Source: Fibrobacter succinogenes
GTDB taxonomy: Bacteria; Fibrobacterota; Fibrobacteria; Fibrobacterales; Fibrobacteraceae
Assembly (NCBI GenBank): GCA_902794535.1
Contig: CADBHQ010000021.1
Location: 1 to 33,835 of the forward strand
Direction: 5' to 3'
DNA: 33,835 bases
Below, piece by piece: positions 16,810 through 25,065 of the stretch; positions within the stretch are counted from its first letter, which is position 1; each line of letters opens with the position of its first letter. The translations under genes were made by a program, and so were the position numbers. The notes beneath the pieces are model-generated. The model saw only the letters and a program-made list of their open reading frames with translations, was not told the DNA's origin and made no database searches.

Positions 16810-17919
16810 ATGAACCGCTTTCGCTCTAAATACATGGTCTTGGGCCTGCTTTGGATTCTGTTTGCAGTCGTGTTTTTTGCAGGCTGCGAGAAAGATTCCG
16901 ATGGCCCCTTGAATGTATCCAAAGATGACTTTAGTTACGATGGCGATGGCTTTTTTGCGTATGCAAGGCTAGATTCTGGCAAGACGATTCACCTGGCCAA
17001 GGATACCCTGTATTTGGACATGGGGAAAATGTGGACGTTTTCGAACTGCGCCTTGAAATCGATTGATTTGCATTTTGAAAAACAGGATTCGGTACTTTGG
17101 ATTGCACCGACACTTTCGATTCATGCCACTGCCGAAGATTGTGCCGCTCCTTATTACCGCCCTGACACCACTCTTAAACTTTTGTTGCCTTCTAATTTGA
17201 TGTCGGATGTCGGTGTCATCAAAGTGAAAAACGATGGCGACACCTTGCTTGATTCTATCGTTTTGCGTCGCGGAACGCTTTCGAGGGATACGTTTGAAAT
17301 GTATCTGGATTCATCGTTTGCCGATGTGAATGCATTCCCGTTGCGCACCAAAGAAAAAAAACATGGTCCGACTGTATTGCGCGTGCTTGATTCCCTCACG
17401 CCGCGCGTGTTCTATTGGCGCACCATGAAGTCTACCTGCACGCACCGCGTAGATATGTGTAAGAATACGGTGCCTGATACTGTTTACCCGAGTTCCTGGA
17501 ATATTAACGATACGAACTTGGTGCCGGTGCATTATGCCTGCGCTGATTCCGATTCGGTGTATTGCATTAATTCTAAATGGGAAAACGATTCGACGGAACT
17601 TGGCAAGTTGCAGGAACGCCCCGATACGATTTGGCATTACAGCACCTACTATACTGAAAAGATTCCGGAGTGCGGAACTTACAGTAGTTTTGAGATTAAT
17701 ACGTTTGTGGTGGGGGGCACAGCCCGCTTTATTCGCGAACTCTTTACGCCCGATGAAAACGAAACGTTCTGCGGGCCGAATTCCAAGAAAGATTGGATGG
17801 TCTATAACCTGTCAAGCAAAGAGATGGTAGTCGATACCGACAGCACTCTTTCTCTTGATAGTTTGTATAAAATTTGGAAAAAGGCGACCGTCGCGCCCGA
17901 CGCGCCGAAAGAAAAATGA
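16810..17919 (+). CDS. Cys-rich lipoprotein of unknown function
   Basis: The start chosen is the ATG at 16810, which gives MNRFRSKYMVLGLLWILFAVVFFAGC, an ideal lipoprotein signal with lipobox FAGC. In-frame starts at 16786 (ATG, overlapping the previous gene) and 16774 (TTG) would only lengthen the n-region. The mature protein is about 345 residues, rich in Asp and Ser/Thr, with about ten scattered Cys (CALKS, DCAAPYY, CTHRVDMCKN, YCINSK, ECGTYS, FCGPN), which suggests disulfides in an oxidising compartment. I recognise no domain. The stop overlaps the next ATG (ATGA), so it is translationally coupled to the NUDIX gene. Confidence 0.75.
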   Translation: MNRFRSKYMVLGLLWILFAVVFFAGCEKDSDGPLNVSKDDFSYDGDGFFAYARLDSGKTIHLAKDTLYLDMGKMWTFSNCALKSIDLHFEKQDSVLWIAPTLSIHATAEDCAAPYYRPDTTLKLLLPSNLMSDVGVIKVKNDGDTLLDSIVLRRGTLSRDTFEMYLDSSFADVNAFPLRTKEKKHGPTVLRVLDSLTPRVFYWRTMKSTCTHRVDMCKNTVPDTVYPSSWNINDTNLVPVHYACADSDSVYCINSKWENDSTELGKLQERPDTIWHYSTYYTEKIPECGTYSSFEINTFVVGGTARFIRELFTPDENETFCGPNSKKDWMVYNLSSKEMVVDTDSTLSLDSLYKIWKKATVAPDAPKEK

Positions 17920-18656
17920 TCGAATATACCTATTCTCCTGAAATTGCCGAGGCAGATCGCCCGATTATCCTTGAATCCCGTATTTACAAGGATTGGCTGG
18001 AAAAGACCCAAGAAAAATTCGTAGTGACCAAGGTTCACTTTACGTCGGTGGATTTTTTACGCAAGGGTAGGCAACCGTTATTCATTAAGCTCGATGCTAC
18101 GGCAACTCTCCCGGATGGGCGCCCGGTGCATGGCATTGTGCTTGTGCGCGGAAATGCCGTGGGAGTGCTCGTGGTGCTGCGCTGCGAAGGCAAAAAGTAT
18201 TTGCTGTTGGTAAAGCAGCCGCGCTTTGCCATTAGCGAACAGGCGTCTCTCGAAATTCCGGCCGGTATTTTGGACTGGACGGGGGATTACCGCAAGGTTG
18301 CCTTGAGCGAACTCGAAGAAGAAGCCCAAATCAAGGCTGACGATTCTGAACTGATTGATTTGATGGATTTTTGGTATAAGGGCAAGAGTGACGGCTTTGC
18401 CGCCAGCTGCGGGCTCTTGGACGAACGCATTCGCCTGTATGCTATTGAACGCGACGTGACGCCGGAACAGCTCAAAGCTATGGACGGCAAGGACCAGGAA
18501 TACACCGAAGAAATCGAATGGATTAAGACGGTGGTGCTCCCTTACGAAGAAGCCGCCCACGAGTTTATCGATGGAAAGAATTTTATTGCGCTCTTCTTGT
18601 ACGAACGCTGGCTCGATTTTAGACGAGAGAACGCTTCGCTACAGACGAGAGACTAG
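17916..18656 (+). CDS. NUDIX hydrolase, ADP-ribose/nucleoside-diphosphate-sugar pyrophosphatase-like
   Basis: The 246-residue protein starts at an ATGA overlap with the lipoprotein gene. The NUDIX fold is seen at residues about 75-200: GIVLVRGNAVGVLVVLR, then EIPAGILD and the NUDIX helix ALSELEEEAQI (residues 129-139). The catalytic Glu cluster of the box is kept, but the consensus Arg (REUxEExGU) is Ser131 and the Gly is Gln138, so the box is degenerate. Homologues cleave ADP-ribose or NDP-sugars; substrate unknown. The last residues (RRENASLQTRD) and the TAG stop are encoded by a short repeat also found inside truB, so the C-terminus seems to have been added or replaced by that element. Confidence 0.82.
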   Translation: MIEYTYSPEIAEADRPIILESRIYKDWLEKTQEKFVVTKVHFTSVDFLRKGRQPLFIKLDATATLPDGRPVHGIVLVRGNAVGVLVVLRCEGKKYLLLVKQPRFAISEQASLEIPAGILDWTGDYRKVALSELEEEAQIKADDSELIDLMDFWYKGKSDGFAASCGLLDERIRLYAIERDVTPEQLKAMDGKDQEYTEEIEWIKTVVLPYEEAAHEFIDGKNFIALFLYERWLDFRRENASLQTRD

Positions 18657-18658
18657 AG
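18621..18658 (+). repeat. Short dispersed repeat, copy A (end of NUDIX gene)
   Basis: The segment from 18621 matches truB sequence at 24411-24450. The shared blocks are GAGAGAACGCT and TCGCTACAGACGAGAGAC, separated here by zero extra bases and in truB by an additional CGCAGGC-like segment. Both copies are read in the same frame (SLQTRD). This copy supplies the NUDIX stop codon. Confidence 0.65.
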
Positions 18659-18661
18659 ATT

Positions 18662-18901
18662 TTACCAATTGCCTAGGTTGTTAATTGTAAGGCCCAGGAA
18701 GAAAATCGTCAGGTAGCCGTACCAGAGTCCGGTGAGAACGTAGTTGAGCTTACGCTTGTAGGCCTTGGGTTCATTCTTGTTCTTTTCGCGAATCACGAGA
18801 ATGTTCTTGCGTAAAAAATAGGCGCAGCCGGCGAGGCCGATTAAAGAAGCGAGAATCAAAAGTACATAAGCCATGCGCCAAATGTAGTTAAGTTCTACCA
18901 A
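18662..18901 (-). CDS. Small two-helix membrane protein
   Basis: The 79-residue protein begins at TTG 18901 (MVELNYIWRMAYVLL...). An in-frame ATG at 18874 would give a 70-residue form starting MAYVLLILASL. Two hydrophobic helices (residues about 11-30 and 56-74) are separated by a strongly basic loop (RKNILVIREKNKNEPKAYKRK), which would be cytoplasmic. No family is recognised. It lies between two plus-strand operons, convergent with the NUDIX gene five bases away and divergent from rimP. Weak purine-rich sequence upstream of the TTG supports that start only slightly. It looks coding because of its coherent membrane topology. Confidence 0.55.
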   Translation of the reverse strand: MVELNYIWRMAYVLLILASLIGLAGCAYFLRKNILVIREKNKNEPKAYKRKLNYVLTGLWYGYLTIFFLGLTINNLGNW

Positions 18902-19069
18902 CTAAGCTCTACTAACAGGGTTTTTAAGCCTCATTTTCTAAAATCCCGGTTGCCTAAGGCCAAAAAAATTTCTCTATTTGGTTTGTCTTGACGTTCGTGG
19001 ACTCGATTTAGGCTTAAATGAGCAGATTTCGGGGCCGTATGCGAACGCCGTTTATTATACGAGGTCTAT

Positions 19070-19516
19070 TTGGTAGCCCAGAAATTGGATACGTTAATCG
19101 CCCAGGCATGCGAAGCCGCCGGCGTGACATTGGTGGAACAGGACATGTTCCGCGCAGGCAAACGTAAAACGCTGCGCCTTTACATAGACAAACCCGAAGG
19201 GGTGACGATTGACGACTGCTCTAACGTGAGCCGCCATCTGTCCGATGCCTTGGACCTGGATCCCGAGATTATTGAAGGTGCCTACACTTTGGAAGTGTCG
19301 TCGCCGGGGTTAGACCGCCCCCTTAAGTCGGTTGCTGATTTTACCCGCAATATCGGACGATTCCTGCGAGTAACCCGCAGTACCGGTAAGCCTGTTACAG
19401 GCAAGCTCGTGGCTGCTGACGAAGAAAATTTGACGCTCACCCTGAAAGGCAATGCCGGTGACGTGGTTGTGCCCCGCAGCGAAGTGCTGGTGGCAAAAGT
19501 GGATGTACAAATATAA
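19070..19516 (+). CDS. rimP: Ribosome maturation factor RimP
   Basis: RimP is needed for 30S subunit maturation. The 148-residue protein has the two-domain plan of the family: an N-terminal alpha/beta domain with LRLYIDKPEGVTIDDCSNVSR and YTLEVSSPGLDRPL, and a C-terminal SH3-like barrel from about residue 90 (FLRVTR, VTGKLVAADEENLTLTL). The TTG start at 19070 follows GAGG (19061-19064); no ATG start fits. It is the first gene of the rimP-nusA-infB-rbfA-truB-ribF operon. The 168-base region upstream (18902-19069) presumably holds the operon promoter; a TTGACG is visible near 18988 but no well-spaced -10 is clear. Confidence 0.95.
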   Translation: MVAQKLDTLIAQACEAAGVTLVEQDMFRAGKRKTLRLYIDKPEGVTIDDCSNVSRHLSDALDLDPEIIEGAYTLEVSSPGLDRPLKSVADFTRNIGRFLRVTRSTGKPVTGKLVAADEENLTLTLKGNAGDVVVPRSEVLVAKVDVQI

Positions 19517-19531
19517 TAGGAAGGTCATGTT

Positions 19532-20701
19532 ATGAAGAACGAACCGAAGGTTAACTTGCTCGAAGTGCTGAAAGGTGTTGTCGAAGCCAAGGATATGGAT
19601 GATTCCGTTGTGCTGAACGCGCTGAAGGAAGCGCTGATCACGGCGGCCCGTAAGTACTTGCACATCGAAAAGAAGATCGATGTGGATTTCGACATGGAAA
19701 CGAACGAAGTTCACGTTTATCTGCGCGTGGCCGTTGTGGATGACTATCCGGACTACGACCCGAACATGACCGCTGCCGAAGTGGAAGAACTCGACAAGGG
19801 TTACATGCTGGTCGAAGAAGCCCGCGACTTTAACGAAGACGCCCAGCCGGGTGACTTCCTCGAAATGGAAATTCCTATCTCTGCATTCGGTCGTCAGGCC
19901 ATTCAGACTGCAAAACAGCTCCTGAACCAGCAGATTCGCGATGCCGAACGCCAGAAGATCATGGACACCTACCGTAGCCGTATCGGTACCATGGTGAGCG
20001 GTGAAGTGCTCCGCCTTGAACAAAGTAACATCATCGTGAAGCTCGGCAAGCAGACCGAAGCTATGATTCCGGCTCGCGAACAGATCCGTCGCGAACGTTG
20101 GGCTCAGGGTAACTCCATCAAGGCTGTGATTGCCCGCGTGGAAGAATCTTCCAAGAACGGTGCCCAGGTGGTGCTGTCCCGCGCTAACGGTGACTTCCTC
20201 AAGGAACTCTTCCGTCAGGAAGTTCCGGAAATTTACGAAGGTACGGTTGAAATCAAGGGTGTTGCTCGCGAACCGGGCTTCCGCGCTAAGATTGCCGTGT
20301 ATTCTCGTGACGAAAAGATTGACCCGGTCGGCGCTTGCGTCGGTATGAAGGGTGCCCGCGTGCAGACGATTGTGCGCGAACTCGGTAACGAACGCATTGA
20401 CATTGTGCAGTGGAATCCGGATCTGGATACCTTCATTACGCGTGCCCTTACTCCGGCTAACGTGATCAAGCTGATTCACGTGCCCGAAACCCGCCGCACT
20501 GTGGTGATTATCAGCGACGAAAACCTCGCACTTGCAATTGGCAAGAACGGCCAGAACGTGAAACTCGCTGCAGAACTCGTGCAGCGTAACCTCGACGTGT
20601 TCGGTGAAAACGAATGGAACCAGAAGGACGACGAAACGAAGGCAAAGATTACCTCTCCGTCCGCTGCCGATTTTAACCAGAACCGTAAGGCTGCTCGCTA
20701 A
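19532..20701 (+). CDS. nusA: Transcription termination/antitermination factor NusA
   Basis: The 389-residue NusA has an N-terminal RNA-polymerase-binding domain (residues about 1-125, including LKEALITAARKYL), an S1 domain (about 137-200, GTMVSGEVLRLEQSNIIVKLG) and two KH domains (about 235-345). The KH motifs are GACVGMKGARVQTIVRELGNERIDIVQW and LAIGKNGQNVKLAAEL (described in parts: GACVGMKGARVQ, ELGNERIDIV). There is no C-terminal acidic repeat region, as in many non-gammaproteobacterial NusA. A strong Shine-Dalgarno (AGGAAGG) precedes the ATG, which is 15 bases after rimP. The order fits the conserved operon. Confidence 0.97.
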   Translation: MKNEPKVNLLEVLKGVVEAKDMDDSVVLNALKEALITAARKYLHIEKKIDVDFDMETNEVHVYLRVAVVDDYPDYDPNMTAAEVEELDKGYMLVEEARDFNEDAQPGDFLEMEIPISAFGRQAIQTAKQLLNQQIRDAERQKIMDTYRSRIGTMVSGEVLRLEQSNIIVKLGKQTEAMIPAREQIRRERWAQGNSIKAVIARVEESSKNGAQVVLSRANGDFLKELFRQEVPEIYEGTVEIKGVAREPGFRAKIAVYSRDEKIDPVGACVGMKGARVQTIVRELGNERIDIVQWNPDLDTFITRALTPANVIKLIHVPETRRTVVIISDENLALAIGKNGQNVKLAAELVQRNLDVFGENEWNQKDDETKAKITSPSAADFNQNRKAAR

Positions 20702-20731
20702 TTTTTAAAAAAGGAACATTGGAAGCTATTC

Positions 20732-23700
20732 ATGGCTAATGAAGAACAAATTAAACCAGTAGATTGGGCAAAGGAACACGGCGTCAAGGTTGATGTCGTG
20801 ATGAAGCTGCTTCGTGATGCGGGCGTTGCTGTCCGTACTCAGGTGTCTAAGCTTGACGCTAAGGACTATGAGAAGATCGAAGCAGATGCCGAGGCGGAAC
20901 GCCAGAAGGCTGAAGCCCGCAACAAGAATCTGAAAAAGGCATCTTCCGCCGAAACTTCCAATGCTTCTTCCGACAAGAAGAACGAGTCTGCTTCGGCTGG
21001 CGATGGCAAGTTGAAGGCCAAGCTGATTAGAACGAAGAAGCCTGCTGCAGCAAAGCCTGCCGCAACGGTGAAGCCCGCTGCTCCGAAGGCCGAGGCTCCG
21101 GCTGCTGCCGAAGCTCCGAAGGCACCTGTTGCCCCGAAGGCTGAAGCTCCGGCTCCCGCACCGAAGACTCCCGAAGTGAAACCGGCTGCTCCGGCACCGG
21201 CTCCTGCTGCTCCGAAGGCTGAAGCGCCTGCCGCAGCACCTGCTCCGGCCGTAAAGCCCGCCGCACCGGTCGCCCCGAAGGCTCCGGCCGCTCCCGTCGC
21301 AGCAAAGCCTGCTCCGGCAGCTCCCGCAGCCCCGAAGGCTGAAGCCCCTGCAGCTCCCGCTGCTAAGCCGGCCGCTCCTGCTCCCGCAGCAGCTCCTGCC
21401 GTTGCAAAGCCTGCCATGGTTACCCCGGGCATGGAACTCAAGCAGCCTCCGATGAAGGCTCAGGTGTTCAAACCGGACGAAGCCATTCTTGCTCGTATCA
21501 AGAAGTCTCAGCAACAGGCTCAGTCGAACCGCGGCGGTCACCGTAACAACAACGGTAACCAGCAGGGTTATACAGGAACTTTTGGTCGTCTTTCGAACAA
21601 CAATGGCGACAACCGCAACGGCAATCGCCGTAACGACAACCGTAATGGCAATGGCGGCAACAACAATGGTGGCCGTACCTTTACGGGCCGCACGGGTGGC
21701 TTTACCGGCAACTCGATGCAAGACGCCTTTAACGCTAGCAACAATGCAGCCCAGGGCTTTGGTGGCCAGAATCAGGGCGGCAAGGGTGGCAAGCAGCAGA
21801 ACGGCCGTCATGGTCAGAACGACAAGAACCGTCGCAATAACGGCAAGGACCGCATGGAGCAACAGAAGGAGCTCCAGCAGGAAGCCGTACGTCAGAACGT
21901 TTCTCGCGTGATGGCTGACCTTTCCAAGAAGCCTGTCAAGAAAGTTTATCGCAAGGAACACAACGACAACAATTCCGGCGAAGAAAAGAAAATCCTCAAG
22001 ACTTCGGACTTTATTACCGTGGGCGAACTCGCTGGCCTTATGGACCAGATGCCGGCCCGCGTGATCGCGAAGTGCATGGAAATGGGCATGATGGTGACCA
22101 TCAACGCCCGCCTCGATTTTGAAACCATCCAGCTCTTGGCTGACGAATTCGGTTACGAAGCCCAGCTGATGGAAGAATACGAAGAAGAAGTGCTCGGCGT
22201 GGAAGAAGAATCTTCTGAAAACCTGAAGCCGCGTCACCCGGTGGTGACGGTGATGGGCCACGTTGACCACGGTAAAACTTCTTTGCTTGATTGGATTCGT
22301 AAGACCCATGTGGTGTCCGGCGAATCGGGTGGCATTACGCAGCACATCGGTGCATACGAAGTCACGACCAAGCAGGGTAAGGTGACCTTCCTCGATACCC
22401 CGGGTCACGAAGCATTCAGTGCTATGCGTGCTCGCGGTTCTCAGGTGACCGACGTGATCGTGCTCGTGGTGGCTGCCGACTCCATGGTGATGCCGCAGAC
22501 TGTTGAATCTATTGAACTTGCCAAGCGTGAAAAGGTGCCGATGGTCGTGGCTATCACGAAGATCGACTTGCCGACCGCTAACCCCGACAAGATTCGCGCC
22601 CAGCTCGCTGAACGCGGTGTGGAAGTGGAACAGTGGGGTGGTTCTACCAGCTGTATCGAAGTTTCTGCACGTACGGGCCAGGGTATGGACGACCTCTTGG
22701 AAACGCTCGCCCTCGAAGCCGAAGTGCTTGAACTCAAGGCCAACCCCGATGCTCACGCTCGCGGCGCCGTGGTGGAATCCAAGCTCGACGTGGGTAAGGG
22801 TTCTATGGCCACGATCCTCGTGCAGAACGGTACGCTCCATGTGGGTGACCCGTTTGTCTGCGGTATTTACGCTGGTCGTGTCCGTGCTATGTTTAACGAA
22901 CGTGGCGAACAGATGAAGGAAGCTCCTCCGTCTGCTCCGTGTCAGGTGCTCGGCTTTGACGGTACTCCGCAGGCCGGTGACGACTTGATCGTGGTCGAAG
23001 ACGAAAAGACCGCACGTGAAATTGCCTCTAAGCGCCGTATGGCTGCTCGTGAACGCGACCTGCGTTCTCGTAACGTGAAGACTTTGGAAGATACCTTCAA
23101 CGATCGTAAGGAAGGTAAGCTCTCCGAACTCAACCTTATTGTTAAGGCTGACGTGGGCGGTTCTGCAGAAGCTCTTGCAGCAAGCCTCGAAAAGCTTACC
23201 AACAAGGAAGTGCGCGTCAACATTATCCGCAAGGGTGTGGGTACCATTACGGAATCCGATATCTTGCTCGCTACGACCGCACAGGCAATCATTATTTCCT
23301 TCCACTTGATGCCGTCGCTCTCTATCCGCGAAATGGCCCAGAAGGAAGGCATCGAAATCCGCAACTACCGCGTGATTTACGACTGCATTGAAGATATCAC
23401 CAACGCTGTGGAAGGCCTCCTCAAGCCGACCATGCGCGAAGAACTCTCCGGCGAAGCCGAAATTCGCCAGGTGTTCAAGATTCCGAAGATTGGTCTCATC
23501 GCAGGCTGTATGGTTACCGACGGCGAAGTCGACCGTACCAGCCATGTGCGCGTGTACCGCAACGGTGTGGAACTCGGTACGACCGTGGTTCAGTCTTTGA
23601 AGCGCATGAAGGACGACGTCAAGTCTGTCGCTCGTGGCTTTGAATGCGGTATCGGTCTTAAGGGTTACGAAGACATTAAGGAAGGCGATAGCTTGATCTT

Positions 23701-23797
23701 CTTCAAGGAAGTCAAGGTTGCCCGTACCCTGAAGGATGTCGCTCGCGAAGAAGCCGAAGAAAAGGCCAAGAAGGCTGAGGAGTCCAATGAGTCGTAG
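20732..23797 (+). CDS. infB: Translation initiation factor IF-2
   Basis: IF-2 is the GTPase that places initiator tRNA on the 30S subunit. The 1021-residue protein has an IF2_N-type domain at residues about 5-50, then a highly biased Ala/Pro/Lys region (about 100-228, repeated KAEAPA and PAAP units), and an Asn/Gly/Arg-rich region (about 260-375). A second IF2_N domain lies at about 423-488. The G domain starts near residue 502 with GHVDHGKTS, then GGITQHIGAYEV, DTPGHEAF, TKID and SARTG. Domains II, III and C2 follow to the end. The G4 motif is TKID rather than the usual NKxD. The long variable linker exceeds many IF-2 proteins. The Shine-Dalgarno GGAAG at 20721-20725 supports the ATG. The 3' end overlaps rbfA by 11 bases. 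Confidence 0.97.
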   Translation: MANEEQIKPVDWAKEHGVKVDVVMKLLRDAGVAVRTQVSKLDAKDYEKIEADAEAERQKAEARNKNLKKASSAETSNASSDKKNESASAGDGKLKAKLIRTKKPAAAKPAATVKPAAPKAEAPAAAEAPKAPVAPKAEAPAPAPKTPEVKPAAPAPAPAAPKAEAPAAAPAPAVKPAAPVAPKAPAAPVAAKPAPAAPAAPKAEAPAAPAAKPAAPAPAAAPAVAKPAMVTPGMELKQPPMKAQVFKPDEAILARIKKSQQQAQSNRGGHRNNNGNQQGYTGTFGRLSNNNGDNRNGNRRNDNRNGNGGNNNGGRTFTGRTGGFTGNSMQDAFNASNNAAQGFGGQNQGGKGGKQQNGRHGQNDKNRRNNGKDRMEQQKELQQEAVRQNVSRVMADLSKKPVKKVYRKEHNDNNSGEEKKILKTSDFITVGELAGLMDQMPARVIAKCMEMGMMVTINARLDFETIQLLADEFGYEAQLMEEYEEEVLGVEEESSENLKPRHPVVTVMGHVDHGKTSLLDWIRKTHVVSGESGGITQHIGAYEVTTKQGKVTFLDTPGHEAFSAMRARGSQVTDVIVLVVAADSMVMPQTVESIELAKREKVPMVVAITKIDLPTANPDKIRAQLAERGVEVEQWGGSTSCIEVSARTGQGMDDLLETLALEAEVLELKANPDAHARGAVVESKLDVGKGSMATILVQNGTLHVGDPFVCGIYAGRVRAMFNERGEQMKEAPPSAPCQVLGFDGTPQAGDDLIVVEDEKTAREIASKRRMAARERDLRSRNVKTLEDTFNDRKEGKLSELNLIVKADVGGSAEALAASLEKLTNKEVRVNIIRKGVGTITESDILLATTAQAIIISFHLMPSLSIREMAQKEGIEIRNYRVIYDCIEDITNAVEGLLKPTMREELSGEAEIRQVFKIPKIGLIAGCMVTDGEVDRTSHVRVYRNGVELGTTVVQSLKRMKDDVKSVARGFECGIGLKGYEDIKEGDSLIFFKEVKVARTLKDVAREEAEEKAKKAEESNES
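21030..21415 (+). repeat. Low-complexity Ala/Pro/Lys repeat region inside infB
   Basis: This stretch encodes repeated PKAEAPA, PAAP and VKPAAP units, with recurrent GCTCCGAAGGCTGAAGC-like DNA. It has strong purine/pyrimidine codon bias, and the opposite strand therefore shows long open frames. It is probably a length-variable linker between IF-2 N-terminal domains. Confidence 0.85.
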
Positions 23798-24140
23798 AAC
23801 TGACAGATTGGACGAACAGTTCCGCGAGGAAATCGGCAAGCTCTTGCAGAAGGGCTTGAAGGATCCTCGTGTGAGCAGCCTTGCCAGCATCACGCGCGTC
23901 ACGATTACCGATGACCTGAGCTACGCTAAGGTCATGGTGTCCGTGATGGGTTCCGACAAGGAAAAGCGTGATTCGCTGATTGGCCTCAAGAATTCGGCGG
24001 GTTATATCCGCACTGTTTTAGGCAAGGCGCTTAAGATCCGCAAGATTCCGGAACTGAATTTTGTTTTGGATGAGAACTTGGAACACGCCATGCATATCGA
24101 AAGCATTCTGGCCGAACTGAAGCAGAAAGGGGACTTGTAA
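23787..24140 (+). CDS. rbfA: Ribosome-binding factor A
   Basis: RbfA is a 117-residue cold-shock-associated 30S maturation factor with a single KH-like domain. Visible family motifs are RRTDRLDEQFREEIGKLL at the start, KDPRVSSLASITRVTITDDLSYAKVMVSV, and RKIPELNFVLDENLEHAMHIE near the end (the latter two described here by segments: SSLASITRVTITDDLSYAKV and IPELNFVLDENLEHA). The ATG at 23787 is chosen because GAGGAG precedes it at the usual distance; it lies inside the infB 3' end (11-base overlap), indicating coupling. The frame is open further upstream within infB but without similarity. Confidence 0.95.
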   Translation: MSRRTDRLDEQFREEIGKLLQKGLKDPRVSSLASITRVTITDDLSYAKVMVSVMGSDKEKRDSLIGLKNSAGYIRTVLGKALKIRKIPELNFVLDENLEHAMHIESILAELKQKGDL

Positions 24141-25064
24141 TTGAGCAATTCCGGCTTCGTTCTTTTGGACAAGATTGCTGGCGAAACTTCTTTTAAGGCC
24201 CTTTTCCCACTGAAAAGGGTCTTTTCTACAAAGCGAGTCGGCCATGCGGGCACGCTGGATTTGCGCGCCTCGGGCTTGATTATTGCTGCCACCGGCCGCT
24301 GCACGCGACTGTTGCCCTTTATCGAAGCCAAGGACAAGTGCTATAGCTTTAGGCTGCATTTGGGCTACGAAACCGATACCTTGGAGTGGGACGGTGAGGT
24401 CGTAGAACAAGATGAGAGAACGCTCGCAGGCTCGCTACAGACGAGAGACGAGAGAACTCGCTTGGAAGCGGTTCTTCCGCAGTTTACGGGCGATATCGAA
24501 CAGGTGCCGCCGAAGTACTGCGCCGTAAAAATCAACGGCGTGCGTGCTAGCGACTTGATGGAACGTGGCCGCAATATTGAATTGAAACCCCGCAAGATTC
24601 ACATTGGCGAACTCAAGATCATTGGCGAGGGCGAAGTGACCGAAGGCTGCTCCGGCAAGGAATTTGCGACCTTCGATTTGATTTGCGAATGCTCCAAGGG
24701 AACTTACATTCGTGCGCTCGGTCGCGATATCGGGCGTGCGCTTGGAACCTACGCATGCGTATCGCAGATACGCAGACACCGCATCGGCAATGTGACGCTG
24801 GATAAGGCTGTGCGTGGTGAGAACCTGACCCGTGAAAATCTGTTGCCGGTCGATGCGGTGCTCGACTTTCCTGTGGTGCGCCTTACTGACGAACAGGTGG
24901 CTGTGATTCGCCAGGGTAATTGGTTGCCGTGGAAAGAGAAAGTCGAGGGCGTAGGCCCCGAGGGCCATGTGTTTGCCGCGAACATGCAAGGTGAAGTCTT
25001 GAGCCTGTGCCACTATGAACCGGGAAGAATCAAACCTAAGTTCTATCTCGGAGAAGATGGGTAA
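24141..25064 (+). CDS. truB: tRNA pseudouridine(55) synthase TruB
   Basis: TruB makes pseudouridine 55 in the tRNA T-loop. The 307-residue protein starts at TTG immediately after the rbfA stop, with AAAGGGG upstream. The catalytic loop is GHAGTLDLRASG with the nucleophile Asp40; the common PLATG following the Asp is LRASG here. VPPKYCAVKINGVRA and GTYIRALGRDIG are conserved TruB motifs, and a PUA-like C-terminal domain follows (about 225-305). Residues about 91-107 (DERTLAGSLQTRDERTR) are encoded by a short repeat shared with the NUDIX gene and sit in the helix region before the FTG motif, where length variation seems tolerated. The frame stays intact, so the enzyme is likely functional. Confidence 0.94.
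   Translation: MSNSGFVLLDKIAGETSFKALFPLKRVFSTKRVGHAGTLDLRASGLIIAATGRCTRLLPFIEAKDKCYSFRLHLGYETDTLEWDGEVVEQDERTLAGSLQTRDERTRLEAVLPQFTGDIEQVPPKYCAVKINGVRASDLMERGRNIELKPRKIHIGELKIIGEGEVTEGCSGKEFATFDLICECSKGTYIRALGRDIGRALGTYACVSQIRRHRIGNVTLDKAVRGENLTRENLLPVDAVLDFPVVRLTDEQVAVIRQGNWLPWKEKVEGVGPEGHVFAANMQGEVLSLCHYEPGRIKPKFYLGEDG
24411..24460 (+). repeat. Short dispersed repeat, copy B (inside truB)
   Basis: This copy shares GAGAGAACGCT and TCGCTACAGACGAGAGAC with 18621-18658 and has its own internal repetition (ACGAGAG twice, GCTCGC twice). It is inserted in frame, encoding ERTLAGSLQTRDERTR. Confidence 0.65.
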
Positions 25065-25065
25065 A

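Noticed and set aside
19310..20479. Minus-strand open frame opposite rimP and nusA
   Set aside because: Shadow of conserved genes; no recognisable protein features.
20726..23902. Minus-strand open frame of over 1000 codons opposite infB
   Set aside because: Composition (His, Phe, Arg runs, then Ser/Gly/Arg repeats) is the reverse reading of the IF-2 sequence and linkers. No start signal or family similarity.
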